Of a stretch of DNA of 64,000 bases, positions 11,111 to 24,589 are shown piece by piece. Numbering within the stretch: the first letter of the stretch is position 1; each line of letters begins with the position of its first letter. A model generated the notes under the pieces. The model did no database searches, was not told the origin of the DNA, and saw only the letters and a program-made list of their open reading frames with translations. Source of the stretch: Struthio camelus (taxonomy: Eukaryota > Chordata > Aves > Struthioniformes > Struthionidae); NCBI RefSeq assembly GCF_040807025.1, contig NC_090982.1, positions 78,967,931-79,031,930 on the forward strand, in the 5' to 3' direction. Both the position numbers and the translations under genes were made by a program.

Positions 11111-12799
11111 TATGCCCCAGAAGCGTCACCTCCTGGTTAGAAACTTTGCTGCTTAATTTTTTTCTCCAAATGGGGAAAAGAAAAGCCAAAATGCAGTATC
11201 AAGGTGGTCACAGCCTCTTCATCAAAGCCCCGCCTCTCACACGTGTGCTATTGGTTTATGAAACAGAGGATTATATACACTGAAATTTAATCTTCTGAGT
11301 GGTCCTCCCTCTTTGCCTCTTGTTTGGAGACCTGCAACCTCCCCAGCTCTGCAGATCTGGCTTGCTTTGCCGTTTGCTATGTGCTATTACACCCAGTTCA
11401 CTGGAAGCTGAGCTGAGCTGAGCTTTTTCAGGGCTGGTCTATGCCAGGATTCCCGTGAGCTTCTCCTGGCTGCAGCCTCACTGTGTCCCACTGAGCAAGG
11501 ACAAGGGGATGAAAGTCAGACCAGAGCTCAGAGGAGAACAGGGGTTTCTAAGCAGAGAGAGGGGCTGGCACCAGAGGATTCAGTCTGGAAGCCAAGAACT
11601 GATCTGGATTTAAATGCTTTGTTAAGTGTATGCCCTGCTAGATTTTTCCCATCTGTCTTCTACTTCTCTGCATCGAATTCAGAGAGGAAATGCTATGTCA
11701 AGCTGTTCAGCCCATGCCAGCTGGTTCCCCACCACCCTCCCTGGGTGCTGCAGCAAGGGGAGCCAAGGTTTTATCTCCCTGCACTTTGCTCCTTCATCGA
11801 GCTGCAGCGGTGACGTGGGGACACGCACGTGTTGGGGCAGGCAGCCGTCTGCAGCCAAATCTGCTTCAGGGAGACACGGCAGAGCCCTTCGGCTGCCTGT
11901 CGGCTGCATGTCTGGAGCTGGTCCCTTTGGGACAGCCCATCTTATCCTGGCTGCAGAGGAAGAGGATGTTTCTCTGCATCTGATCTGGCTGCAGTTCTGC
12001 ATTTGATGCATTAATTCAGTTCCCGTAACACCCAGGCCCCACGTCTGGCTAGTGACAGAGTCAAGAAGCTGCAGCACTGCGATCCCACAGGGCTGGATGA
12101 CAGGTTGGGGTTGCTTGGGGTGGGGTGGGGGGGTTAAACTGCAATTACTACACAGCAAGGACCATATTAAAACTAAAAATCTTCTATTCCCGGCAAAGGC
12201 ACAATAATAAGATACTCATCCCAGCGGCATCAAGGATCGCCAAGTCAGCTGGCCCCGCGCGGCTTGCAACATCTGAAAGAGCGCCAAATACCAACAGAAA
12301 CGACGGGCGAAGGCTGGCGTGGGAAACTGAGGCAGGCAGCAGGGTTAAACCCTCTCACTGGACTGAGGGCATCTCCAACCCAGTCTTTCCCTTCATCTGG
12401 ATGAAAAAAAAAAAAAAGAAAGCAAATGTTACTGTTTTTGTCAAACACAATCAGCGTCGGGAACGCCCGGGCTCCCCTGAGGGCAGCTTCTGCCCCGTCT
12501 GACGGGGAGAAAACTTGCAGGAATAACCCGCAGGGAGAGAAGATGAAAACAAGGCAGCTTGTCCGGCCGAGCCGTGCCAGGCAATGCATGCCTCGCGGTA
12601 CGTACCCGGGCCGCCGTGACATCAGTAGCTAAGTATACAGAAATGATAAGCTGCCCAGGGAGCCACTAAAAATACCAGAGGTCATGGAGGTGGGTATCGA
12701 TCGCAGCCACTTCCTGATGGCTGACAGGAGCGGCCTGCTTCTTTTTTTTGGTGGGCTCTCAGGGTGAGTAAGGCTTTGCTGTGAAAAAGAGCCGGAACG
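11111..12799. other. Probable MYORG 5' intron, no other gene seen
   Basis: Lies between the MYORG start-exon acceptor (about 11133) and the GC-rich region. It has an A-run near 12405 and GC-box-like stretches, but no exon that I can support. The 100-150 codon open frames here lack domains or splice context. Confidence 0.5.
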
Positions 12800-15700
12800 G
12801 ATAAAAGCTTTCCCGGGCAAAGCTTGTTTTGGATGTTTTGCAGCATCCGGTTGTGTGGTGGGGAGCCCTGGCCAGGGGACTCGGCGTGCCGGACGCTGGG
12901 CTTCTGGAGAGGAGAAGAGCGGCTGCTGCCCTGAAGAGACGGCGATCCAGGGACTGCTTGTATGTGTCGGACAGGGGAAATACTGGGGAGCAGGCTCGGG
13001 TTCGCATACACACACATACATGGGGACGTGCCGGGACCTGGCAGGCTCCCCGGCGCTGGCCCGGCTCCAGCCGCTCGGGCTGTTTCCAGCGAAACCCTGG
13101 TGTTTTCGAAAAACACCCTTTCTGGCTGGGAGAGATTTTGACGCACTGGAGATGGAGCTTTTCCTCCTTCGGCTGCCTTCCTTCTTCCGCCTCCTCGGGC
13201 GGACTGGAAACGCGAACGGCCTTTGGGATGAACCTCACCATAATCAGGAGTGGGAAAAAAAGGAGAGGAAGGAGCGAAGGAAATAGGCTTTTCAGTACCA
13301 AGTGTCACCACCTTTTTTTTTTACTGTTATTACTAAACAACAACAGCAACAACAACCACCAGGAAATCAGAACTCCAAAAATCCTGCAGAATAAAGGATC
13401 TGTGGAAAGTTTCCCAGCTTTTTGAGCAGCCCCCCCCCATCCCAACCCATGCCCACCTTGGCCCTGCCTCTTCCTCCTCCTCCTCCTCCTCTTCCTCCTC
13501 CTCCTCCTCCTCCTCCTCCTCGCAGCCTGGCCCTCTGGGAGAGGAAGGTCCCGGGCAGGGAGGGACAGCAGAGATGGAGGGTGAGGCCGGGCAAGGAGAG
13601 GGCTCCCTGCCCAAGTGCGCGCACGCGGGCCGCGTCGCAGACCCGGCGACTGGCTCCAGCCCTTCTCCTCGTCGCCGAGCTTCACGCGCCATCCCCTGGG
13701 TGCTGGCGTCACGGTGTCTCTGCCCCACGAATATTCAACCGGTCCTTGCAAAGGCTCCCTGCGCCGGTGAATATTTCTATTAAGCCGGGCAAGGTGCATC
13801 CGCTGCAAAGGCGAGGGTGCAAAAGCTGGATGCGCCCCGGCGTATTCCCGTCCCCCAGGAGCGGAGCCGGCATTCCTCGCTCCGAGGAGCCGGGCAGCCT
13901 TTGGCACGCACAGATTAAACATTGACGTACCTGGCACCTTCACGTGCAGGAAACAGGCCAGGACTTTCAACTCTCTTAAACAGCTTTGCGAGGGTTGAAA
14001 CGCAGGCGGCGGCCAACGTGAAGAGGCGCTACGCACCTAAACCCTTGGGCCAACCTAGCCCGAGAGCCCCTCCCAGGTCACAGCTATCCCCAGCCACTCC
14101 GCTGATCACCTGGCACGAGTGTGTTAGGTCTCAGCCCGCATCCCAGCTTAGAGCTGACTCCTCAGACCCATTTTCCCCGGGCTCGCAGTGAGGTGCGGGA
14201 GCTCCCAGTTACCTGCCTGCCGGTGCAGGGCGTTGCAGGAGAGCATCACTAGCAAAATAACCCCTGAGGGAGCAGTTCTATCTTTAAGTAAAGGGATCCG
14301 GCTTTATATTAAGATTCCTTTCCTAAAGGGCTGTCAAACACTTTCAAGTTGCTCTCAGGCGCTCGCAGGCAGCGCATATGACACGTTCCAGCAGAAAGTT
14401 TCCTGGGTCGCTGTAAGTCACAGCTACAAACAAACCGCTGCTCTGCCTGATTCTATAGCGATGGATTAATCATTTACTACCCCTTTTTAAACTGGTTAAA
14501 ATGGGACTTTAAGCGAAAGCACACCCAAAATAAAAAGTGGGTTCCCACCAGCTACCATTTTCCACAGCCCGCTGGTGCACGCAGGCGCTGGGCCTGGCTG
14601 TCCCGTCGTGCGGGGTTGGTCCCCGCGGGGCTCTGGGGCCAGGTTTGCTCGCCCTTCCCCTTCCCCCGCGTTTAGATGAGATGACAAAAGAGGCACCTGC
14701 TATCACCGCGGACAAGGCGGGAGGGAGAGCCAAGGTCATCGCACAAGCTGCGGCAGATTAGCTGCAACGACAGCCCGGCTTAACGCATAATCACGGGGGG
14801 GGGGACGCAGGCGGGGACGCTCCCGGGGACGCCCCGAGGTCTGTGCGGGGGGAGACGGGGCACCCGTCACCCCGGTGCTTTGGGGAACTCTCGGTGCCTC
14901 CAGCGAGGAGAAAGGCCTGGGGCAGGCTCTTGCTGGCCCCCATCCTCAGCTGCTGGGGATCTTATCGCAGCCGGTCCTTGGGGCTTTCCTTATCCAGAGG
15001 ATCCCAGACCCTCGTTACTGCCAGTAAAGCAGAGTTTCCTCCATAGCTCTTTTGCTGTAGGAGCTGGGAGCGGAAAATCCTGCTCGCGTCCTCGTATATG
15101 AAAGCACTCCTCCTTCCCGAGCGGACAGAAGAGAAACTGCCCTTTCCGCCGGCCCCACAGCCCGGCACCCCGCTGCCCGCCAGCCGCCCGTGCGGCCGCC
15201 ACCTGGGGAAGTAGCTCCATCTGCCGAGCCGATGGCACAGGCTGGAAACTCCGGCGGCGTCCGCTCAGGCTCCCGCCGGGCGGCTGCAGAGCCCCTCGGG
15301 TCCCGCTGCGCCTGGGTCTGCTGTCGCGAGGGGCCCCCGGGAGCAAACGTGGGCTTTGAAGAGGCCCTAAACTGATGAAGAGCTCGAATGAACGGAGAGC
15401 AATAAGCCAAGCGCAGCCGAGGGCGGACGGGCCGCTTTGCACGGCAACTGAACTCATGCTAGGAGATGGTCAAAATACAGGCAAGGTCAGGGCGCTTTCA
15501 TTGCAGGCTGCCCCCCAAAAAAACCCACTCTCGGACTCTCATCCTCTTGTGAGGATGAGCCAGAGATGTACTGTGAGCATCGAGCGCTGCAGGTAAGGTC
15601 CTTGGGGGATGCTTCAGGCTCCCTTACTCCCCGGTTTAAACCAACCCCTCGCGTCAGAGTGAAAGCTCCTGCGGCAGGTTATCCCACGTCTGCCTCCCGT

Positions 15701-15900
15701 GGGACCTCTCGTGGGCGCCGAGGCGGCCAGCGTGGGGACGAGGCTCTCGGGAGGGCAGAGCGGGGTCAGCTCCGGTCTCCCCCTGGCCTCAGCCTCCTGC
15801 TCCCGTGCGACCCCAGCGATGGAGGGACCACGTCTCATGCAGGCAGCTCTGGAGATACTGCTTCATCCCAAACTGGCTCAGCTTCCTGGGAATGAGAGAA
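12800..15900 (-). promoter_or_regulatory. GC/CpG-rich region, candidate MYORG promoter and 5' UTR exon
   Basis: GC-rich and CpG-rich compared with its flanks, and located upstream of the minus-strand MYORG gene. Two good minus-strand splice donors fall inside it: GCCAG|GTACGTC (GT at 13930-13929) and GGCAG|GTAACTG (GT at 14212-14211). Either could end a 5' UTR exon joined to the acceptor at about 11133. A plus-strand donor, CTGCAG|GTAAGG (GT at 15593-15594), raises the possibility of a divergent non-coding transcript. Which start sites are used cannot be told from sequence. Confidence 0.4.
13468..13522 (+). repeat. (TCC)n microsatellite
   Basis: A polypyrimidine run of TCC/CTC triplets with two interruptions, inside the GC-rich region upstream of MYORG. 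It produces long Glu/Gly/Arg-rich open frames on the minus strand that are not genes. Confidence 0.9.
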
Positions 15901-18399
15901 TTTTGAGATGCCAAAATATCCTGTTCCCTGCATCCCTTTTTGGAGATGCAGGATCTTTGCTGTGGTTGTTTTCTGACACATTTGATGCCAAGGGCTTGTA
16001 AGCGATCAAAGGTTTGACTGCAAAGACAGGCAGATACCTTGGCTTGCCTTGATATCTATTTATCCAGGCTGGAGCAGGGCAATGACAATCTGTCTTTGAT
16101 GTGGATGCAGATGGAGGAATGAATCATGTTCAGCATCAGCCAGAAGAAGGAGGGACAAGCTAGGGGCATTGCTACCTAAATTCAGCCCACTCATAAATAA
16201 GAGAGACTTCCCTGCGTTTATCAGAAATTTCCCAGCATGGCTAAGTCTGATCCCTGCAAAAGCACTTGGGGCCAGGCATCCAGAGAAGAAACAGGAAAAT
16301 TTCAGAAGGTCGGATGGGGAAAGAAAGCTAATGAGCATTTGCATCTCTGCCTGAAGGAGGTTGCCCACAGAGAAAGATTTCATCTCTAAAATATTATTAA
16401 CCTGAACAAGAGGAGGGATGCAGCTATTCCTGCTGAGAGGCTGGGCAGAAAGGGGAGAAGGTCTATGCCTGGTTGGACCAGGCTGTCCTGGTTCTCTGGG
16501 ATGAGATGGAGCAACTTGCCATCCCTCCCCGGGACAACACTAGGAGCTGCAGAGCTGTGCTCAGATTTTAAACTGGGGCTCAGCTCACTGACGTTCCCAG
16601 AGTCACACATAGGATGGCTGGCCCCAAGGCTGGGGTGCAATCCTAACTTTGATTGCCTTTGTTTTCCTCCTCGAATTTCCCTCTGGTTTTAGACTGCCAT
16701 AACATGGACCTCCGCTCGCTCTCCCGAGCTGCTGGCCAATGCCGGCTGAGGCTGCGTTTTGGTGATTGGTGAGCGGTCTCTGCAGTTTGAGAGGTGGGCT
16801 GACAATACCACCTACTAGTCCTGAGACCTGGTACCCCAATATTTCCAGTTCCATATAATTTCAGTCTGATTAAATTCACCACGAGGTGCAAAATGAAAAG
16901 AAAAAGCAAAGTCACCATCCAACGGGTAATGCGGCCAAAAACAAAGCTGTTTCAGGGGTCTGGGGTGGGCAAGGACTAACTGTAAGTGCAGATTACATGA
17001 CTGCAAGCCAGCAGTTATGGGACCATGCTGCTCAGCATGGGAAACACCACGCCTGGAGGGTAGCTTGCTCTGTCCTATGGGCAGCCCAGGAAAAGCTGTG
17101 GAAAGGATTCAGAAAAAGTGTCCTTATGTGCTAGGCTAAGCCATGCCACAAGCAAGTGAATTTATTGCAGGAAAATGGGCTCTAATGGCTACAGAGCAAT
17201 TTTACACGTAAATACTGTCCTGCATATGTAAGAACTAAGGTGGCAGTTGTGTCTAGGCTGTGTAAAAGTACGCTGGCTTTCAAAACAGTGGAGCAGAACG
17301 GTGCTGTTCTCCACATGAGTCTGTCGGATAGGGAGAAGAATGATACGCTTTCTTGAAAACTAAAAATATCGGTAGCTGATGTTAAGCTGGTTTATTTCGG
17401 TCTGTGCTGACACTTGCATTTTCAGGCTGACCACTTTTCTGCGGGGCTCAAGAACGTCATCGGTCTCTGGTTCAGGATCCCCTCAATCCAGTGCTAGCGT
17501 GGGCGAGTTCAGTGGGAGCTTAAATGTCCTATAGCTCACTAAGGAATTGTCAAAGGCAGAAAAAAAGGGGTTTGCACTCAAAGGGCAAAGCCTTTTCTTA
17601 TAGTGCCCTAAAATCAACATCAGGATGAAAGTATCAGGTATGGGTGTGTAGCTGGGAAAACATCCAGCTCCAACCCTGTGCAAAGTTGCCCTTGCAATTG
17701 TTTCCTGAAACAACACCTTTAATCAGTAACTCCAGCTTGCAGTTGCCCAAATGCCACCACAGCGGTTTGCCTTTGAGGCTCTGGATGTTGAATTACATTG
17801 CGTGCCCAGCTGGAGCACGTGCGTGGCCTGGAGCTGGCGCGAGCACGGCCAGCGGCGAGGAGGGAAGTGGGGCTTGGCGCTTTGCAGCCCTCGACGCCCT
17901 CGACACTAGTGGTTGACCACTCAGCACAGCTTACCCAGGGGACAGCCGAGCTGAGCTGCAAAACTGCTTTGAGCATCAGTAACTCCTGCAGAGGCAGAGG
18001 GAACAAAGTTTAAAAGTCTTAGTCCCTTTTTTTCCCTAGGGCACTAACACTTCTCTGTGCACAGCGCCATTTGCAAAGGCTCGGGCTGCACTTTTGGACA
18101 AGGACAAACCATGACAGCGACACCAGTGACTGCAAAGGATTGACTCTGTCTTGCAGCTGAAGGCCCACCCTCTACCATGACAGCCTAATTCCCTACAGGA
18201 GCAACGAACACCAAAAAACTACCACGTTTGCACTCAAATTCAGAAAGAAGAACTGCACAAAAGAGAGGAAGCTTGTTCAAAAGAAGGTAAAAGGGGACGC
18301 TCAGGGAAATAAGGCCTCACCAGAGGCACGGAGGCTGTGTAAGGACACCACGTTGGAAGCACGGGGCCAATACACACCGTCTATAAGAAAAGTTAGAGA
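15901..18399. other. No gene seen
   Basis: Ordinary sequence with short unsupported open frames only. A moderately GC-rich patch at about 17800-17960 has no recognisable coding or promoter signature. Confidence 0.5.
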
Positions 18400-19080
18400 A
18401 AGGGCAAAGGAAGTGACAGTGACCAAACAGCAGGTGGGAGAGATTATTAGAAGCAAGAACATACCCTTCAAAAAGCTGAAATCACATCCTGGTGAAGAAA
18501 ACAGAAAGCCCCCCCAACCCCAACGCTGGCAGACTGATTGCAGATGCTCAGCAAGGGAAATCAATAGGTTGCAAGGGAGAGCTGGGGCACACAGGCCTGC
18601 GAACCTGCAAATTGGTAGACAATGTAACAAAAACCAGAATTAGTGGGTGTTTGGATGAATATGAGCTCTTTAGGAAGAGTCAGCAGGCCTTGCCTTAAAA
18701 ACCTCTTGGACTTCTTTGAAAGAGTCAATGAGCGTGGGAATAAGGATGGTTCAGCTGAAATAGTCCACTTGGATTTCCTAAAGGCTTCGGAAAGAGTTGA
18801 AAAGGCCCTGTAGGGAGCAGAGCAGACTCAGAATAGGCGGGAAGGTCCTGGCAAGGTTAAATACCGGGTTAAATGATGGGAGGCAGAGAGGATGGGGAAG
18901 CGGTCCGTTCTCCCAGTGGAGGTGGTCAAAGGGTAAAATATGAGGCTCAGGGCTGCCCGTTGCACAAGGGGAGGAGATCTGCTGGGACACTGAATAAAAC
19001 ACACCAGAACTGGAAAATCCTGAGCTGAAAATTGCAATAAAGCAGTAAGACAGCAGCAGCGTCCGTGGTAAAAGAGCACA
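18400..19080 (+). mobile_element. Degraded CR1-type LINE fragment (ORF2 region)
   Basis: The stretch reading GATGAATATGAGCTCTTTAG, GAAGAGTCAGCAGGCCTTGC, then ACTTGGATTTCCTAAAGGCT follows the usual CR1/L3 reverse-transcriptase order (helper text: entry, request for extra copies, 'DFxKAF' motif). It is full of frame breaks. The boundaries are approximate and the family was recognised by eye. Confidence 0.5.
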
Positions 19081-22000
19081 GTGACATTTCTAGCAGGATA
19101 TCTGCTGTAACGCCCTCCATTTGCCTGGGACACACCTCAATCCCCAGGAAGGAAACCAAGGTCTTCTCTGTCCTCCTCTCCTGTGGGGGAGACTCACTTC
19201 CTCAGCAAATGTGATGGAAAGAGTTTGCATTTTCAGCCCTAGAAGCAAAGCAATAATGCGGAGGAGAGCTTAACTTAAAATATGTGCGCTTTTTAATTAA
19301 AAATGCCTGGTATTTAGTGCAACTTGACTATGGGAAAAAGAAACCGATAATCCTACTTGTGCAGTGTTTCTCTTAAGGGCAGCGCTGCAGCCGGGCAGGA
19401 ACAACCTTGCCAGGGCAAGAACTTACCCCAAGTTTCCCTTTTGTTTGGGTGTAGGATATCCCCACCACGTCCGCATCTGGCTAGTGAGAGACAGTTGAAG
19501 CCAGATACCCCACCGGAGAGTGGGAAAGTTGTGGGAAAGTTGTGAGTTGTCAGCCCGAGGCCGGGCATGGACGGCAAAGGGGCTTTGGGGAACTGCACCT
19601 TTACAGGTGTCTGGTCAGAGCCATTCCCGCGTTGCTGTGACATTACGCCGATGCTAATGCCGTGGTGTTTTAATTTGGCAGCTCAGACCCTAAATGAAGC
19701 CGCTCCCAGCTCTCTGAGCGACTCCTGATCTCATGAACATAACTCCAGCGTGACGTAGGAAAGATGATATTGGTGCCATCCAGGACTGCATCCCACAAGT
19801 AAAAGCAAAATCATCATTTCTATGTGTTTTTATGCAAAAGGTATCTCCTGCATTAAGGATCTATCCCGCTGGGAATGATCCCAGCAAGCAGGTGGGACAG
19901 CCAAACGCGCACAACCATGCAGCTGAATGAGAGCATCTCTCTAGTAAAATCATTTCTCTGGCCGCCCCTGTCGCTGTTTTGCTCGGCAGCCTTTGCTGCT
20001 GTCCCTCCGGGCGGGAAGGGTGGTTTTTCCAACCACACAGAGCACAAACTAATGCACGCAGAAACAAACTTGCCCCAAGCGACTCGCGCGTCAGAGCAGC
20101 CCCGCAGGCAGGTCCCCCGCATCCGGCTGCTCCTGGGCCAGGCGTGATGCTCCCCCCTCTCGCCTCTTCTCCATCTCCGACCGCGGGACACGCTCTGCCT
20201 GCAAAAATACCCCAAGCAGCCAGTCTGAGGGGTTTCACCTTGGCATGTAGCATGGCTTAAACTCAGCTCTGTGGGGATAATTCTCCCTAAGGAGAAAACG
20301 CATCTGTGGCAGCTCCAGCCACCACGTAGGGCATGGTTTTAGCGCTCATCCCACGTCCCTCCAGGCACTCCCGCTGCATTTTTCCTCTTCCTACCAAGCA
20401 AGCCCGACATCCTCCTCCACCCCCCCGCGCTCGCGAAGGCAGCCAGCCAGCCTTTTTAGCGTTCAGCACTCGTTGCTCCGGAGCAATTGCAGCTGCCGAG
20501 GAGCCAAACTCGGTGGCTGCGAGTATGTTGGTCCAGCGTCCCCCCCCATCCCCGACCGTCATTTGATTTGTCCTAAGGGATAACCGCTGACTGGGGTGGC
20601 GTCTCCAAGCCGATCCTTTGCTGATAAGCCTGGTGCCGAGTCTTCAGCGTGAAGACAAAAGAGGAGTTTTCTCTTCCCAGTAGGATTTTCTGCTTTGAAT
20701 GACAGAGAAAGGGGGAAAACCAAACCGCTTGGCGCTCCTTGCGGGCGAGACGTTTCAGAGGCTCCTTTCCCCCTTCCGCGTGCCGGGACACAATGGAGCT
20801 TTTCAAGCTGAGTTTCAGTTGCATTTGCCTCCTTCCTTGGCTTGAGGGTAAGTTTTTCTTCCTTCGTGGTAGCCAAACAGTGGGCAGCTATCTGCCTCCT
20901 GGATTTTAATCCGTTTTCCTGCTGAAGTGGTTGTCTGACCACGAAGCTCTGCATCCACTCACTGTAAAACACATGCCTGCAGGTGCATTTCAAGGCAGCA
21001 TTTAAAACGGGTTAAACGCAGATGTACAGGGCAGTGAGGAGCAGGCTAGTGGGTCACTGGATGAGCTTATCCAGGGAAACAGTGGCATCCTCACAGCTGG
21101 TTTCTAAAAAATCAGGTGCAGGTAAATAAATCTGCTCTGCAGGAGAGGCATGTGCAGAGCAACTTCCCAAGCAAGTCTCTCCCACCCCGGCCCAGTGGTT
21201 CCTTCCCAGGCAGTCGCAGACGGAGGTGCGTGGGCATACAGCGTGCTGACGGTGGTGCAACCCTGCCAGTGGGTGCTGGGAGAGGGGTTTCCGCCAAGGG
21301 AGGGCGGTGGGAGTAGGGAGAATGGACCCCATTGCTTTAGTCCTGCCCCTGCGCCTGGTGGGTGGCTTCCCCGCGTGCTTCGGACCCTCGTTGTGGAAAA
21401 CGTTATCGGTAGAAGCGGGACGCGCTCGGGAGGTGTGGAGCCTGCCCTACTCGTCGTGGCGGAGCAAACTTCCATGCGGCTCGTTTTAATCTTTGAGTGC
21501 ATGGCAGAGCTGTGTGCTGAGATAGCTCAAATCCTGTACGCTGCCCATACACGGGGGGATTTTTGAGTCCAGGCAGCCCTATATTTAACATGCACAGGTG
21601 AAAAGCAGAAATCCTGCCTAGCAATGTCCTGCAGAACCAGATCAGAGTTACAGGGGAACAGTCAGCCCCACAGTCCCAGCCATCCCACCATGGGCCACAG
21701 GCAGCATCTCTTTCTTTAAAAAAGAGAAAAAAAACCAAGATAATAAGCAATTCCCTTTTTTATTTCGTTGCTCTATCTGAGATTCCAGGTTCATGAAAGA
21801 GACTCGCTGAAATAAATCCCTGAAGTGCTTCAAGGCTCATTCAGTCCCTGAAGCTGCAAGGATAGCAGATCTGCAGTTTTGCAGGTTAACAGCTCAGGTT
21901 TTCAGTGAGTTCCCTAGACCAAAGGACCATAACTATTTTGGCTGCAAACTGGAAGTTTATTCCCTAAAGATAAAGCACAGCCTGGCAGCTCTGATCGTAA

Positions 22001-24200
22001 AGCCTTTTACTTTCCGTTCCTTGCTCCCAGAAGTCTCTAAGTGCTTGTTCCCTATTCAACTGGTCTGCAGTTTGCTCTGCAGCCAAGTCAAAGGAGAGGT
22101 TTGCACTCACAGAGATTTCACTTTTGCTCCTTCTAGTGTTGTTTTTCTGCACCCTAAATCTCACTGATTGAAGTAATTCCAATGCATTAGATCTCTCTTC
22201 CTAAAAGCTCCAGACTTATGTATGTATTTCCCTGTGCTGGTGGGTGGTGAGGAAAGGTGCACATCTTGTAAAAGTCCCAGCTGGCCAGGTTAGGAACTGG
22301 AGCTGGCGCCATGGTGGGATGCCACGAGAGCAGGACAGCCACAGGGATCTTGCTCTGTCTTTTGGCTCTAATAAAGATCCTTGTCCAGTGTTAGAAAAAA
22401 AGCTGTTCTTCACTGTTGGCACACTAGTAAATTAAGTAGTGTCAAGGACCGCTCCCCAGCAAACCTCTTCTCCTTCACAGTGAAACGGCTTTGGAGCAAT
22501 CACACAATCAACCACTGCATTTCAGCTAGGACAGTGATAAAACCACAGCTGTTTTGCAAGAAAGGAATTTTTCTCCCCAATATCTGGCAAGGCTCAAAAC
22601 AAGCTCAAAGGCCAGAGAGCAAAAGCATGCTTCGCCCTGTGGCTGACACCCCCTCCCCAGCCCCGTCCCCCCTGCCCTTTCCTGCCTGGGGCTGCCCTGC
22701 TGCAGGCAGGACAGAAGTGTTTGCTCTTCCTAGGCCTTAGAGGGTTCAGTTTCCTGCTGGCATAAAATCCTGGAATTGCCTAAGCTGATTCTGATAGTGG
22801 TTTCTTTGGAAATCCCCAGCCAGCAGGGAGGGGGATGAGGTGCTGTCTAAAGAAGCAGTAAGGTACAATGTGTTCTGGGAACCAAGCCTCGGGCATGAGC
22901 AGGATTTGTGCATGGACAAGCAGACAGGAGACTGCTGAAATAATACTACATTTAACCTCAGTATATGAGAGGACCCTCCAAGGAAGCCGAATGCAGCAGC
23001 CACACAGAAAAAGACCTCTCGATCCTCATGCACTGAGTTTAGGCGAACACTGGTGCTGCTCGGCTGCCCGGCCTGGAGCCCATAGCCCAGAAGAGCTGCC
23101 GTTCTCCTCCCTCACCCCTCGCTCCCCACACTTCAGAGGTCACCCAAAGCATCACACATGGAAGAGGCCAAGCACAGCTGATACTTCCCCTCCCAGCCTC
23201 CAATGATTTTCGACTTGGCGGATTTCCTGGCGCTGGTGTGTTTAGCTCTTCAGCGTCTTAGCAGATCTCCTCACTCTGCTTGCGCAGCCTCCCCTGCACG
23301 CATGCAGGCAGGAGCATCCGTGACAGTCGGTGGCAAGGACTTCCAGAACCATCCTTCTGTTGGATGCAGAGCCACCTCCTCCTGCTTGTTGTGAGCCTCC
23401 CCTTGGCACTTTGTGTCCTCTCTGGGAGGCCTCTGAGCAGTCAATCCTTGCCCATCCTCTCTGGCTTTTGTAGACTTGCCACCCCCCCCCAGTTATCTTT
23501 TTCCCAGCCCAGCACATCCCAGGCAGAGGGATGCTCTCTGCTTTGCTCTAGTTCTTCTCCTAGCAGCTGAGTTGCTTTTTGATCACTGCTGAGCACTGAG
23601 CCACTGTTTTCGTGGGATAATCTCTGACTGCCCCCAGCTCCCCTTCCTGAGATGTGATGGACAGCTCAGAGGCAGATGTTTCCTATGTGAGCCTCGGACT
23701 GGTTTTCCCCACGTGCATCAGGTTTGTGGTGATCTGCACTGACATCCTCTGCCTGTTTATCACCCTGTCGCTCGGGCTCGTGAGGCATTTCTGCAGCTCT
23801 TCCCCATCCCTGCTGGCCCACAGAGCATCATGGTGTTGGCCATTTCCCCATGTCACCTCAGAGCCCTTGCCTCAGTCACTAATGACGTAGCTCCAGAGCA
23901 GCACCATCCCCGGGACCTCCTCCACCGTGAGAGCTGACTGGCCCCTCTCCCTTTCTGCTTCCCATCATTTACCAAGGTGTTTATTCATGCCAAAAATCTC
24001 CCTTCTTTTCCTATGGCTGCTCTGCTACCTTCAAGGCCTTTGCTGAGAGACTTGGTCAAAAGTGGACTCTCTGTCAATGAGAACATGCCTCACAGTAACA
24101 GCGAAAGCGATGAGATCTTACTGGTCAACTGAAAGCAAGATATTCCTCAAGGAAACAGCAACGACCAGAAAAAAACACAGGCCAATGTGGTTGCCAGAAG
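19081..24200. other. No gene seen
   Basis: About 5 kb of anonymous sequence with mixed GC content (higher near 20000-21400). Open frames reach about 140 codons but lack domains, splice pairing or codon bias. No RNA gene was recognised. Confidence 0.5.
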
Positions 24201-24208
24201 CAGCATGT

Positions 24209-24589
24209 AGGCCTGTTTAGCCTGGAAAAGAGAAGACTGGGAGATGATCTCATCAGTGTCTACAAGTATCTGAAGGGAGGGTGTCTAGAGGATGGGGCCA
24301 GACTCTTCTCCGTGGTGCCCAGCGACAGGACAAGAAGCAACAGGCACAAACCGAAACACAGGCACTTCCATCTGAACATGAGGAAAAACTTCTTTACTGT
24401 GAGGGTGACTGAGCACTGGCACAGGTTGCCCAGAGACGTTGTGGAGTCTCCTTCCCTGGAGATATTCAAAACCCATCTGGATGCGATCCTAGGCAATGTG
24501 CTCTAGATGACTCTGCTTGAGCAGGGGGGTTGGACCAGATGATCTCCAGATGTCCCTTCCAACCTCAGCTATTCTGTGATTCTGTGAAT
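24209..24589 (+). mobile_element. CR1 non-LTR retroposon, 3' fragment
   Basis: Begins at GCCTGTTTAGCCTGGAAAAG and runs through AACTTCTTTACTGTGAGGGT, GAGATATTCAAAACCC and GGTTGGACCAGATGATCTCC to a terminal ATTCTGTGATTCTGTG. It is longer and better preserved than the copy at 3448-3660, in the same orientation. Confidence 0.93.

Noticed and set aside
12682-13311. 209-codon minus-strand frame
   Set aside because: In the GC-rich putative promoter region; low-complexity Pro/Ser/Arg product with no family resemblance.
13305-14036. 243-codon minus-strand frame
   Set aside because: Built on the (TCC)n repeat and GC-rich sequence, giving Arg/Gly/Glu runs. No domain, no splice logic.
21150-21566. 138-codon plus-strand frame
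   Set aside because: No domain or context, and overlapping frames on both strands are equally open.
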